This document shows, piece after piece, positions 46,650 to 57,000 of a stretch of DNA of 64,000 nt. Made by a program: the position numbers and the translations under genes. The notes under the pieces are model-generated. The model was not told where the DNA came from. It ran no database searches and was given only the letters and a program-made list of their open reading frames with translations. This stretch comes from Aporhodopirellula rubra (GTDB lineage: Bacteria; Planctomycetota; Planctomycetia; Pirellulales; Pirellulaceae). Each line of letters opens with the position of its first letter. Within the stretch, counting starts at the first letter, position 1. The stretch is taken from assembly GCF_014192335.1 (NCBI RefSeq), contig NZ_JACHXU010000007.1, forward strand, positions 100,324 through 164,323. The letters run 5' to 3'.

Positions 46650-47915
46650 ATGTCCAATTCGCCTGTCGCTGATCTCCCGCTTCAGACCGATCGCCTGCTC
46701 GAGCGTTTCCTCCGATACGTCAAGATCGACACCGCTGCCGATCCACATTCGGACACCTATCCGAGCAGCGTGAAACAGCTCGAACTCGGAAAACTTCTTG
46801 CCGACGAACTGATGGCGATGGGAATCGAGGACGTCGATTTCACCAGTGATGGACTCGTGATCGCGACCGTGCCCGCCTCCGCACCGGGCGATTTGCCCGT
46901 CGTTGCGGTGGTCGCTCATGTCGACACCTCTCCAGAGGCCCCCAGCGCCAACATTCAACCGCAAGTCGTACGGGAATACGCCGGCGGCGACATCTCGCTG
47001 CCCAACGGGGCATCCATCACCGTCGCCGACTATCCCAAATTGGAACAAATGGTGGGACAAACGCTGGTCACGACCGACGGCAACACGCTGCTCGGCGGAG
47101 ACGATAAAGCGGGCGTGGCGATCATCATGGAAGTCGCGCACACATTGATGGAACACCCCGAAATCCCACACGGGCCGGTGCGAGTCGTCATGACGTGCGA
47201 CGAGGAAATCGGTCACGGGACTGACAAAATAGACCTGTCACAACTCCGCGCCACCGTCGGCTACACGATCGACGGCGGCGGCCACGGCGAAATCGATGTG
47301 GAGACATTCTCCGCGGATGCCGTCACGGTCACCTTCACGGGGCACAACATCCACCCCGCGATCGCCAAGGACCGAATGGTCAACTCGATTCGCGCCGCCG
47401 CACGCTTCGTCGACTCGCTCCCGATTTCCGACCAAACGCCTGAAACGACCGATGGCCGCGACGGGTTCATCCATGTGCACGACGTCCTCGGCGGTGTCGG
47501 AAAAACGCGAGTCGAATTGCTCCTGCGAAGCTTCGAAAGCGACAAACTCGAACAATATGCGGCCCAAGTTAGCGAACTCGCCGACGCCGCCGCGGCAGCC
47601 GTCACCGGGACCAAAGTCCAGTGCGACGTCCGGCGACAATACCGTAATTTGGGAGAGGGGCTCGCCGCCCTGCCCGAGGCGGTCGCGCTCGCCGAACAGG
47701 CCTTCGCGAACCTCGGATTGCCGTGCTCACGCGAGATCGTACGCGGCGGGACCGACGGCAGCCAATTGACCGAAAAAGGCTTGCCGACCCCAAATTTATC
47801 CAGCGGCCAGCATAATATTCACAGCGTCCTGGAGTTCGCAAACCTCAACGAAATGCGTGATTCAGCGCGACATTTGATCGAATTGCTGCGACTGTGGGGC
47901 GAAAAACTCTCCTGA
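46650..47915 (+). CDS. pepT: Peptidase T (tripeptide aminopeptidase)
   Basis: PepT is a zinc M20 metallopeptidase that removes the N-terminal residue of tripeptides in the cytoplasm. The 421-aa product shows FLRYVKIDTAADPHSDTYPS, the zinc ligand His in VAHVDTSPEAP, GGDDKAGVAIIMEVAHTL, the catalytic pair in TCDEEIGHGTDKID, TIDGGGHGEIDVETFSAD, the IHPAIAKDRMVNSI dimerisation region and the last zinc ligand His in NLSSGQHNIHS. Length matches PepT (about 410). I chose ATG 46650 because the family start LERFLRYVKIDT lies soon after; an in-frame ATG at 46482 adds 56 basic residues. Confidence 0.93.
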   Translation: MSNSPVADLPLQTDRLLERFLRYVKIDTAADPHSDTYPSSVKQLELGKLLADELMAMGIEDVDFTSDGLVIATVPASAPGDLPVVAVVAHVDTSPEAPSANIQPQVVREYAGGDISLPNGASITVADYPKLEQMVGQTLVTTDGNTLLGGDDKAGVAIIMEVAHTLMEHPEIPHGPVRVVMTCDEEIGHGTDKIDLSQLRATVGYTIDGGGHGEIDVETFSADAVTVTFTGHNIHPAIAKDRMVNSIRAAARFVDSLPISDQTPETTDGRDGFIHVHDVLGGVGKTRVELLLRSFESDKLEQYAAQVSELADAAAAAVTGTKVQCDVRRQYRNLGEGLAALPEAVALAEQAFANLGLPCSREIVRGGTDGSQLTEKGLPTPNLSSGQHNIHSVLEFANLNEMRDSARHLIELLRLWGEKLS

Positions 47916-47993
47916 TTGCCCTGGCCTTGGGAGGCCGCCGCCTGATACCGAAAAAACTCCTCGAATGCTTCTTTCAATCAGGAGTCTTATCAC

Positions 47994-48761
47994 ATGTTCG
48001 AGTTTTTTAAACGTTTGGTGTTCCCCGCCAAAGCCGAAAAAAACGATGTCGTTTTCTGGGTCGATCTCCCCGAGATTCCCAAACCGCCACGCAATCACAA
48101 AAACGCCGCAGTGAACCGCTCCTCCGCGGCCGAACTCACGACGCGGCAACACGCTTCTCCCGAACCAGCCATCAGTGCCAGATCGATCGCCGAACCGGTC
48201 ATCGTGGGCTCCTCCTCCGCCGATCCACATCGACGCACGGTGCAACGCGGCAAACCGCAACCCATGCGACGCCGCGCCGCCGAATCACCGCTGTCGTCGC
48301 ACCGCGAACGGTTGCTAGCGATGCGAATCGAACATTTGAAACTCTGCCCCGTCGAACGTTGCGAACAGTTGGCGGCGATCGGCGTCCAAACCGCCGGCGA
48401 TCTGATCTACGGCGACCCCAAGCGAATCTCACAAACGTTTCGCAAGCCAGAACGAGCCGAGCGGGCGATCCGGCGATACCGGGCCGCGATCCGGTTGGCC
48501 TTGGCCGTCGATTCCATGATGCCGCGAGACGCGTTACTGCTGGTCGCAATCCATCGCCGCAGCGTTGCGAGCCTCTCAAGAGAATCCGCCGCACAATTGC
48601 ACCGCGACCTCGAACGGTTCTCGCTCAGTAGCCGCGGAAGCAAAATGATCGGCCGTCGCGGCGTCCCCAGCTTGCGACGCGTCAAAGCCTGGGTCGCCAC
48701 CTGCCGAGAAATGGCCGCCGCAGCAACCGCTCCCCCTGAGTTCGCCAGACAAGCCGCCTAA
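47994..48761 (+). CDS. DUF4332-type helix-hairpin-helix protein
   Basis: A 255-aa soluble, very basic protein. The N-terminal 95 residues are likely disordered; residues about 110-235 fit the DUF4332/helix-hairpin-helix pattern: LKLCPVERCEQLAAIGVQTA, GDLIYGDPKRISQTF and, in the second half, VPSLRRVKAWVATCREM. Such domains may bind nucleic acid. It lies 78 bp after pepT and is followed by a strong terminator, so the two genes may share a transcript. Function is unknown. Confidence 0.65.
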   Translation: MFEFFKRLVFPAKAEKNDVVFWVDLPEIPKPPRNHKNAAVNRSSAAELTTRQHASPEPAISARSIAEPVIVGSSSADPHRRTVQRGKPQPMRRRAAESPLSSHRERLLAMRIEHLKLCPVERCEQLAAIGVQTAGDLIYGDPKRISQTFRKPERAERAIRRYRAAIRLALAVDSMMPRDALLLVAIHRRSVASLSRESAAQLHRDLERFSLSSRGSKMIGRRGVPSLRRVKAWVATCREMAAAATAPPEFARQAA

Positions 48762-48790
48762 CGCCAAAGCCGCGTCAAACATCTCAACGC

Positions 48791-48826
48791 AAGCCACCCG
48801 GTCGAAAACGATCAGGTGGCTTTTTT
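48791..48826 (+). terminator. Rho-independent terminator after the DUF4332 gene
   Basis: AAGCCACC pairs with GGTGGCTT over 8 bp around a 16-nt loop and leads directly into a run of T residues. It starts 29 nt after the stop codon. Confidence 0.82.
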
Positions 48827-48868
48827 CATAACAACACCCACCACCGCAAAGCAGTCAACCACGCCCGT

Positions 48869-48935
48869 CAGTCTGCCACGTAATGCAGGTTGCCACGTCT
48901 TTCAGTCTACCACGTAATGCAGGCTGCCAGCCTGC
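48869..48935. repeat. Direct and inverted repeat element (planctomycete-type intergenic repeat)
   Basis: Two 27-nt near-copies (48869-48895 region and 48903-48929) share CCACGTAATGCAGG and differ at few bases, with a 34-nt period. The second copy leads into a perfect stem GCAGGCT-GCC-AGCCTGC at 48919-48935. The element occupies the 265-bp space between the terminator of the DUF4332 gene and the end of the acyltransferase gene, which otherwise shows no gene. Confidence 0.7.
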
Positions 48936-49090
48936 AACCACCACACTCACCCGCGAACAAGACACCAACAACGCAGCTCACTCGTCTCCCTCAGCCCCAA
49001 CGACAACGAGCAGCACGCGCGCACGCGGGACAACAATCATGCGGCGCAGTCCCGAGAAACAATCACCACGCCAACCGCACGCGTGCCGCC

Positions 49091-50473
49091 TTACGCGGCC
49101 CGCTTCTGCGTCGAGGCAACTTCGCTCGGTCGTGGAAACTCGATCGAGCGAGTCGGTTCTTCCGCTTTGGTTCGCTCCGCAAGACGCCGTCGACGACACG
49201 AGGCCAGCCAACTGACCGACCACCCCGCCGATACCCCCAGCCCCGTCACCAACGCGACTTTAATCACCGGTGAAACGCCTGGTAGCGCAAACTTCGCCGC
49301 GATGTGTGCGAGCCCCACCACAGGATGATGGAGCAGATAGATCATGAACGAAGCTCCCGCGAGTGATTTCATCACTCGTCCGAGCCGATTGATGTTGGCG
49401 AGCGAAACACCCATCAACGCAAAGGTCATCAACGCCGCCGCCGCCACACTCATGACCGCGAGCGAAGATCGAACAATGAGCGACGTCACCGGAAGTCCAC
49501 CGGCAAATCGATCGGATTGAACAACGGGGTCGACTCCGGCCCAGCCGCCGTTCATCCATTGCATCGGATCACCGACCACACCGAGCCACCATGTCCCCGT
49601 GCAGACTGCCGCGATCGTCAGCAAAATCCCAGGCCCCATCAGACGTGAACCGTAGTCCCTCACATCATCCAGTTCCGGGTCCAACCGATACCAAAGCGCA
49701 CCAGAGGCGAAGAACGCACCGCTGTAAAACCATTTCGATACCACGGGCAAAAACGAATGCTGAAAACCCCAAACGACTTCGGGACGCATCGTCAACGATA
49801 CCACTGCCACTACAAAGCACATCGGCAATGCAATCCGGCCGATCTGCGCGGCACTGCGCCGCGTCAACGACGTCCACACACAGGCCAGAACCAACACGTA
49901 CATCATCAAGTATTGCAGGAACCACAAATGACTGAGGCCCCAAAGATTGCGATCGATCCCACCCTCAAACTTCATCCGCCGAACGTGACTCACCGAGACC
50001 TGACCTTCGGCCAGCCAACCGAGCATCCAGGTATAGAACTCGATCGGCAACAAAAACACAACCGTCAACAGCAGCGGCCAACCCAGGCGACGAATCCGCT
50101 GGGTCGCGGTGAACCATGCCCCACGATACGCCATGCTTCGAGCGGCGAAAAAGCCCGCGATCACCAAGAAAATGGGCATGATCACGATCTCGATCGCCCA
50201 AAAGACAGCCGTGACTGACTCACTCGGCGAGTCCTGGACACTCCAACTCAACCCGGCCATCGCCGGATTCGCGTACGGGACACACGCATGCAGGAGAACC
50301 ACCGCCACCGCTGCGCAAGCACGCAACGCATCAATCCCCGCAAAATGGCCGCCTTGAGGGCGCAACACGGGCGCAGCAGGAGAGTGATTTGACGCTGCTG
50401 TTATCGGGAGAATGTTGGGCATGTCCATTGCCAGTGGTCGCATCCAAACAGGAATAATGCCCCCGAGCGCCAA
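49091..50473 (-). CDS. Acyltransferase family 3 membrane protein (OpgC/OafA type)
   Basis: A 460-aa integral membrane O-acyltransferase. The signature FAGIDALRACAAVAVVLLHA near residue 43 contains the conserved D/R and the active His. About ten membrane helices follow (IVIMPIFLVIAGFFAARSMA, WPLLLTVVFLLPIEFYTWML, YLMMYVLVLACVWTSLT, ASFMIYLLHHPVVGLAHIAA). The C-terminal 35 residues are a basic cytoplasmic tail. These enzymes acylate surface polysaccharides, glucans or lipids; the substrate is unknown. Start is uncertain: in-frame Met codons at 50443, 50428 and 50422 are possible. It stands alone. Confidence 0.88.
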   Translation of the reverse strand: MALGGIIPVWMRPLAMDMPNILPITAASNHSPAAPVLRPQGGHFAGIDALRACAAVAVVLLHACVPYANPAMAGLSWSVQDSPSESVTAVFWAIEIVIMPIFLVIAGFFAARSMAYRGAWFTATQRIRRLGWPLLLTVVFLLPIEFYTWMLGWLAEGQVSVSHVRRMKFEGGIDRNLWGLSHLWFLQYLMMYVLVLACVWTSLTRRSAAQIGRIALPMCFVVAVVSLTMRPEVVWGFQHSFLPVVSKWFYSGAFFASGALWYRLDPELDDVRDYGSRLMGPGILLTIAAVCTGTWWLGVVGDPMQWMNGGWAGVDPVVQSDRFAGGLPVTSLIVRSSLAVMSVAAAALMTFALMGVSLANINRLGRVMKSLAGASFMIYLLHHPVVGLAHIAAKFALPGVSPVIKVALVTGLGVSAGWSVSWLASCRRRRLAERTKAEEPTRSIEFPRPSEVASTQKRAA

Positions 50474-51029
50474 AGCAAACGAGGTGAAACCTCGCTTCTA
50501 CAAAACAAATGCGCAACACCACCAGAGCGAAATTTCAACACGCTCGCTCCTCCACGCCTCCCCGCTCCATTTGGTATGAGCAGCACTCAATGCTCCTGCA
50601 CATCACCCGGAGAGGTGTACTTATCCAGTATTCGATTCACTAACGAATCAGTCGGCTGCGTAGCGTTGGACATTGTTTCGGTGACCCGCTGGTGGAGTTC
50701 CCATTCAAGGAATGGCTCACCCTTCACTCGACCATCCAATACCAATATCTACTGGTCTGTAACGAAGATGGCCGACGCAACAACCGTTGACCAAACGTGT
50801 CAGGTACTCGGAGTCGAATTGGTGACCGAACGAAATCGGTCGACCGTTCTGTTTAGCGGATCATCAAACAAACACAGCAATGGCGACTGGGGTTTGCACA
50901 CCCAATATCAAACTTTTTTCGCAGAATGCGCAAGTAACGCGCAGAACCGAGCAAAAAATGTTTGCACTCGTTCCACTGATCCACCAAGTTTCGGTCACCC
51001 AACCCCCAACACCTCCCATAGGCGGACGA
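50474..51029. other. Upstream region of the giant surface-protein gene
   Basis: 556 bp. The composition is more AT-rich than neighbouring genes. A hairpin GACCGA-ACGAAA-TCGGTC lies at 50824-50841. The giant frame is open back to an in-frame TGA at 50823, with alternative ATG codons at 50880 and 50958, but translation there looks non-coding. No clear promoter was found. Confidence 0.45.
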
Positions 51030-54000
51030 ATGACACGGTTTTCGCGAATATCGTCATTATTAAAAATCACGCGACCGAGCCAGAAGAAACGGAAGTTGCA
51101 AGAGAAACGAAAGGCGCGCAACCACATCGTCCAACAACTCGAACGGCGGGATCATCCCGGATCGATGCTGGAGGCGTCGATGTTTGCTTTGCTCGGACCG
51201 CCCGATGGCAAATCGAACGATCCGATCGATCAGATGTTGGATTCAGCGGAGGCGATGCGAGAGAGGCGTGCCGAGTACGAGCGTCTGACCAATTTCAGCC
51301 ACCGCGCCGCCCAGCCCTATCGAAAGAACCTTCCGGACGATCTAAGGGGCGGACCGCCCAGCAAGCGATTTTTTGAGCAAGACGTTAGCCCTCAACAACG
51401 ACGGGCATTCCAAAACCGATTTTTGGATCTGCTCGAACGTCGCATGCAGCGACAAGCAAGCAACCCACTACTTGACTCGGTTTTCCAAGATCAAATTGGC
51501 GTTGGGCTCGATCAGCCGCTCAGTGAAGATGCCAGCGAGGCAACCTCGCGTAGTGTCATCGATCACTCTCTGGCTGGCCCGACCAGCGGCGGAACCGGCG
51601 GTGGTGGTGGAGGCGGTGGTACCAAGGCGCCAATGAGCGAGGCCACTAATCAACCTGGCGGAACCATGGGGGCATCTCTTGGCGGCCAAGCTTCCGGCGG
51701 GGGCGGCGGTGCGGATTCGGCGACCGGCGATGCCGTCGAAGTCGCCGCTAGCGAGAATGGGTCCGCCTCGGAATCCGAATCGGGCGCTGAGGAAGCGGTT
51801 TCCAGCACCACGCAAACTGAAGACAGCGCGACGGTCACTTCGCGGGATGCTCAATCGCAAGAGACTGAGCAACCAGCGCAAGCTTCCCAAGGGAATGCCT
51901 CGCCAGAGACAAATGCATCTCCAGCCATCATTCGTGCGTCGGCCGAAGAGATTTTGCGAGCGACTCCTGCGGCGGGCGCTCCTGCAATCACGACCGCAGC
52001 CACGACGGATGGGCGGGGCGAAGGTCGTTTTGTCGTGGTGGCTCAAATCAGTGACGCATTCGCCGACTCGCAGATCATTGATGCGATCGCGATTCGTGAT
52101 GGAGTGGCACGGTCCCTGGGAAGCCTCACTGTTGATGAAAACGAGCTGGTTGCCCGGCTTGTTGGCGCTGGCAGGCTGAGCAGTGGCGACGAGGTCGTCT
52201 TGCATCAACACAATGGCGACGGAGTCCTGGGGAGTGTTTCGGAACGTTGGGTTGTTCAAGAGGCGGGAGATGTTGATCAAGACGGGGTGCCCGAAAGTTT
52301 GGAACGACTGCTTACCGACGGAAATCAGGATGGAATCGAGGACGCGGTCCAGGTCAGCGTGGCGACGCTACCCGATGCCATCGAAGGGAAACCAGCAACC
52401 CTGGATGCGCGGGGGGATCGATTGGTGGGCGTACGCAACACCGAGCCGCAAGACGAACGATCCAATCACCGGCTGCCGCTTGGCTTGTTCGAGTTCCAAC
52501 TTCACGACGTCCCGGTGGGGGATATCCGAGCGGTCGACGTGTACCTGCCCGATGACGAGCCGGTCGAGTCCTGGTTCAAAGAGGACCCCGATACGGGCCG
52601 GCTCTATGAGTTCTTCTTCGATGGCGAAACCGGCGCCGTGCAGACGGATTTCGGATACACGCTCTATTTGCAAGACGGCGGCCGTGGCGATGAGGATGGC
52701 ATTGCCAACGGAGTGATTGTTGATCCGGGTGGTCCGGGGTTCGCAGGCTCGATTACCGTCACCGAAGATCGCGAACTATCTACCCTGAATGAGTATGGCG
52801 GTTCGTCGTCCGCGTCCGCCGGTGACTATCGAGATATTTCTTTTAATGGGCGAACTTTCAAGGCGGTCAATGAGGGCGACTCACTGTTGACGACCGTGTC
52901 GCGATCGATCGTCATTCCCGAAAATCCTTCTTGGTTGATTTTTGGGTTCGAAGCCGGATTCGATCCCGAAAGCGAAGGCCAAATCAACGACGCTTTTGAA
53001 GTCGCTTTGTTGGACGCCGACGGCCAAAGTGTGATTTCCACCTTTGATGTGGATCGAGACAGTTACTTCAACCTGACCGAACAATCCGAACAACGTCTGC
53101 TGGGGGACGGCAGCCTCCAACTTGAGATTGCCGAGAGTGTTCCGGACAGTAACGACGACAACCCACCGGTCACCTTCACGCAGACCGACGACGGGACGCT
53201 TCCGAACTACCGATCTGGGTACGTTGACTTAGATATCTCGACTCTATTCGCCGGCCAAGAAGTCACCCTGGTGATGCGTTTGGTAAACAATGACGGTGAT
53301 TCGGGATCCTGGTTTCGGCTAACCGATGACCGGCCGATTCCGGTGGCCATTGATGACGCCTACCAAACCACTCAGAACAACTCTCTGACGATCGACGTGG
53401 TCAGTGGTTTGCTCGCCAATGATGTCGATGGTGATCTCAACGCGGTTCGCGACTTGGCCGTGATCCTGGATACGGCGACATTGCCCTCATCTGACCAGGG
53501 GACCATTGAGCTCGGCGAAGATGGGGCTTTCGTCTTCACTCCTGCGGCGGGATTTTTCAATGTGGGGAACAATGGCACGCCGGAGGATCCCAGTGACGAT
53601 AATTTCGTTGAGTTCACTTATTTCGTCAGTAACGGCCTATTCAGCAGCGAAGCCCCAGCAACGGTTCGCATTCATGTCGAGAAGGTCAATCAACCACCCA
53701 TCGCGATCGATGATGATTTCGGCCAGGTTGACGAAGACACCTCGATCACGATCGATAGTGTGGCCAACGATTCCGATCCCGACGGAGATGACATCGGTGT
53801 GGTGTCGATCAACGGCACGCCCATCGCCGTCGGCACTCCGGTTGCAATCGAGAACGGATCGGTCGCCCTGCAAAACGATGGGCAGCTTACTATCACACCA
53901 GCGGCGAACTTTCATGGTGCGATCTCGTTTTCGTACACGATCGAAGATACCAGTCGGGTCCCCGCGAGCGCCAACGTCACCGGATCGTTTGCATCAGTTA

Positions 54001-57000
54001 ACGATCTCCCTGCAGGGGATATCCCCGATCGCGTTGGACAAGATGCGGCTGGACTGAACGTGGACGCGGCAGCGGGCCTGCTGTCATTCTTCAGCGATGT
54101 GGATGCGGGAGACACGGTTTCGATTGGGGAAGTCAGCGGGGTGCCTGCGGGCATTCTTTACAACGCGACCTTGGATCGGTTCGAAGGCGAGTACGCTGCT
54201 GAAGCGTCCGCGTTGAGTCCCTACTCGGTGTCCGTGGAGGTCAACGATAGCAACGGCGGGACCATCCTTCGAGCTTTCCAGTGGACCGTTTCCAACCCAG
54301 TTCCCGTGGCTGCGGACGACTCGTTCGAAACCGACGCCCTGTCGACGATCACAGCAGCCAACGTTTTCGTCGCCAACTCAACAAACGCCGACACTGATGA
54401 CGACCTTTTTAGCGTGATCGAAGTCGACGGAGATTCCGCGTCGGTGGGACAATGGATCTCCGGTGACAATGGTGGTCGGTTTTTGATCTCGTCGGATGGA
54501 TCGTTGCAGTTTGATCCGCAAGGTGATTTCAATGCGTTGCCTGCGGAAGCCGATGCGCTGACGTCGATCAGCTATCGACTGGTTGATTCCCAAGGGGCAA
54601 CTTCGGACAGTGCGACCGCCACGGTTCGCGTCCTCGGGGTCAACGAAGCGCCGCAGGGTACCGATAATCTCATCAATATCATCGAAGACGAATCGTATGG
54701 ATTCATGGTTTCGGACTTTGGGTTCATTGACCCCGTCGACAGCCCATCGGATTCGTTCGCCGCACTCGTGGTGACCAGTTTGCCAGCCCCAGCGGAAGGT
54801 GCGCTCCTGCTAAACGGTTCCACCGTGAATACAGGCGACGAAATCCCGGTCGATCAAATCGCGAACCTCCAGTTCGTGCCGGTGGCGCAACTGGTCGGTG
54901 CGGGGCTCGGGCAATTTACCTTCCAAGTACGTGATAACGGGGGTACCGAGCGTACCGGACAGGACTTGGACCCGACGCCCAACACCATTTCTTTCAACAT
55001 CGCATCGGTCAACGATTTGCCGGTGGCCGACGATGATGCGCACACGACCCACGAGGACGTCAGCCTCACGGTCGATGTGACTTCCGGTGTACTGGCCGGT
55101 GACGGCGATGCTGACGGCGATGTGCTCACGGCGGTGATTCGGTCGCAGCCCACCCTGGGCAGCGTCACCCTAAACCATGATGGCTCTTTCAGCTATGTGC
55201 CCGAGGCGAACGTGTTTGGTACCGACACCTTCACCTACGTCGCGAGCGATGGCATTGGACAGTCGAACATTGCCACGGTGACGATCGAGGTGCAGTCAGT
55301 CAACGATGCTCCATCGGGAACCGACAACACGATCGTGATTCTCGAAGACGGCCATCACCAATTCTCAGCTGCTGACTTTGGTTTCAATGACCCCTCGGAC
55401 ACACCTTCGGATTTGTTTGCCTCGGTTATCCTTGGATCGGCCCCAGCGACGTCTGAAGGCGTCTTGTCGCTCAACGGGCTCCAACTCGCCGCCGGCGCGG
55501 AGATCCCGTTCGGGAATCTTTCCGAGCTTGTGTTCACGCCCATTGCCAACTTGAACGGCACGGGGTTGGGGGCCTTTTCTTTTCAGGTTCGTGATGATGG
55601 CGGTGTCGAGCGTGGCGGAGTGGATTTGGATTCGACCAGCAGCACCATCCTGTTTGACGTGTTGCCCGTTAACGACGCGCCACTCGGGACGGACCGAACC
55701 GTCGTGGTCAATGAAGACTCGCCCTACGGCTTCAGTGCCTCCGACTTTGGATTCAGCGACCCAGCCGATTCGCCGTCGCATTCCTTGTCGGCCGTGCGGA
55801 TCAATTCGATACCTCTGGACGGCAGTCTGACGCTTGCGGGTACCAACGTGGTTGCTGGCGATGCGGTTCCGGTTGCCGTGATCGCCTCGTTGGTCTTCAC
55901 GCCGTCCAGTAACGAACACGGAAACGCTTATACGAGCTTCACCTTCGCGGTGATCGATGATGGTGGAACCGGGCAGGGAGGTGTGGATACCGATACGGAA
56001 CCCAATACGATCACCATTGATGTGTTGCCCGTCAACGATGCACCCTCGGGCGCCGATCGGACTGTGACGATCAACGAGGATGCGCCCTACGAATTCTCAG
56101 CATCCGACTTTGGACTGAGCGATCCGATCGATGTACCTGCGGACTTCTTGGCATCCGTGGTGATCACAACGCTTCCCAATGCGACCGAGGGTGCATTGAC
56201 GCTCAATGGATCGAACGTCAGCGCCGGTGCCGAGATCGATGTGGCCGACCTTGGCAATCTGGCATTTACACCGGTCGGCGAACTGAATGGCAGTAGCCTG
56301 GGTGCGTTCACGTTCCAAGTTCGGGACGATGGTGGTGTGGACCGTGGCGGCATCGATTTGGATGCGACGCCCAACACGATCGATTTTGACATTCAGTCGG
56401 TCAATGACCTGCCGGTTGCCGATGACGATGCCTACGTCACCAATGAAGACAGCACGCTGACGGTGGTTGCCGCGGCGGGTGTGCTTCATGGTGACAGCGA
56501 TCCTGATGGCGATGCGCTCACGGCCGTGATCCAGTCCCAACCGACTCTCGGTAGCGTGACGCTCGGTGCCGATGGTTCGTTCACCTACGTGCCCGATGCC
56601 AACGTCTTTGGCACCGACTCGTTTACCTACGTCGCCAATGACGGCTCAGACACATCGAACCTAGCTACCGTGACGATCGAAGTCTTGCCAGTCAACGATG
56701 CTCCCGCTGGCGCTGATCGAACCGTGACGATCGACGAAGACACCTCTTACGACTTCACGGCCGCCGATTTTGGATTCACCGACCCGTTCGATATTCCCGC
56801 CGACGTGCTGGCATCCGTGGTGATCACATCGCTACCCGATGCGACGGAGGGTGCCTTGACTCTCAACGGATCGAGCGTCAGCGCCGGTGACGAGATCGAT
56901 ATGGCCGACCTTGGCGATCTGGCATTCACACCGGTTGCCGAACTGAATGGCAATAGCCTGGGTGCGTTCACGTTCCAGGTTCGCGACGATGGTGGTGTGG

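Noticed and set aside
48869..48935. CRISPR array
   Set aside because: Only two copies with a 7-nt gap between them; no spacer-sized unique segments and no cas genes.
50576..51376. Plus-strand open frame of 266 codons overlapping the start of the giant gene
   Set aside because: Its composition is non-coding (many Thr, Ser, Arg, Cys without pattern) and it overlaps the giant frame in another phase, which has much better coding character.
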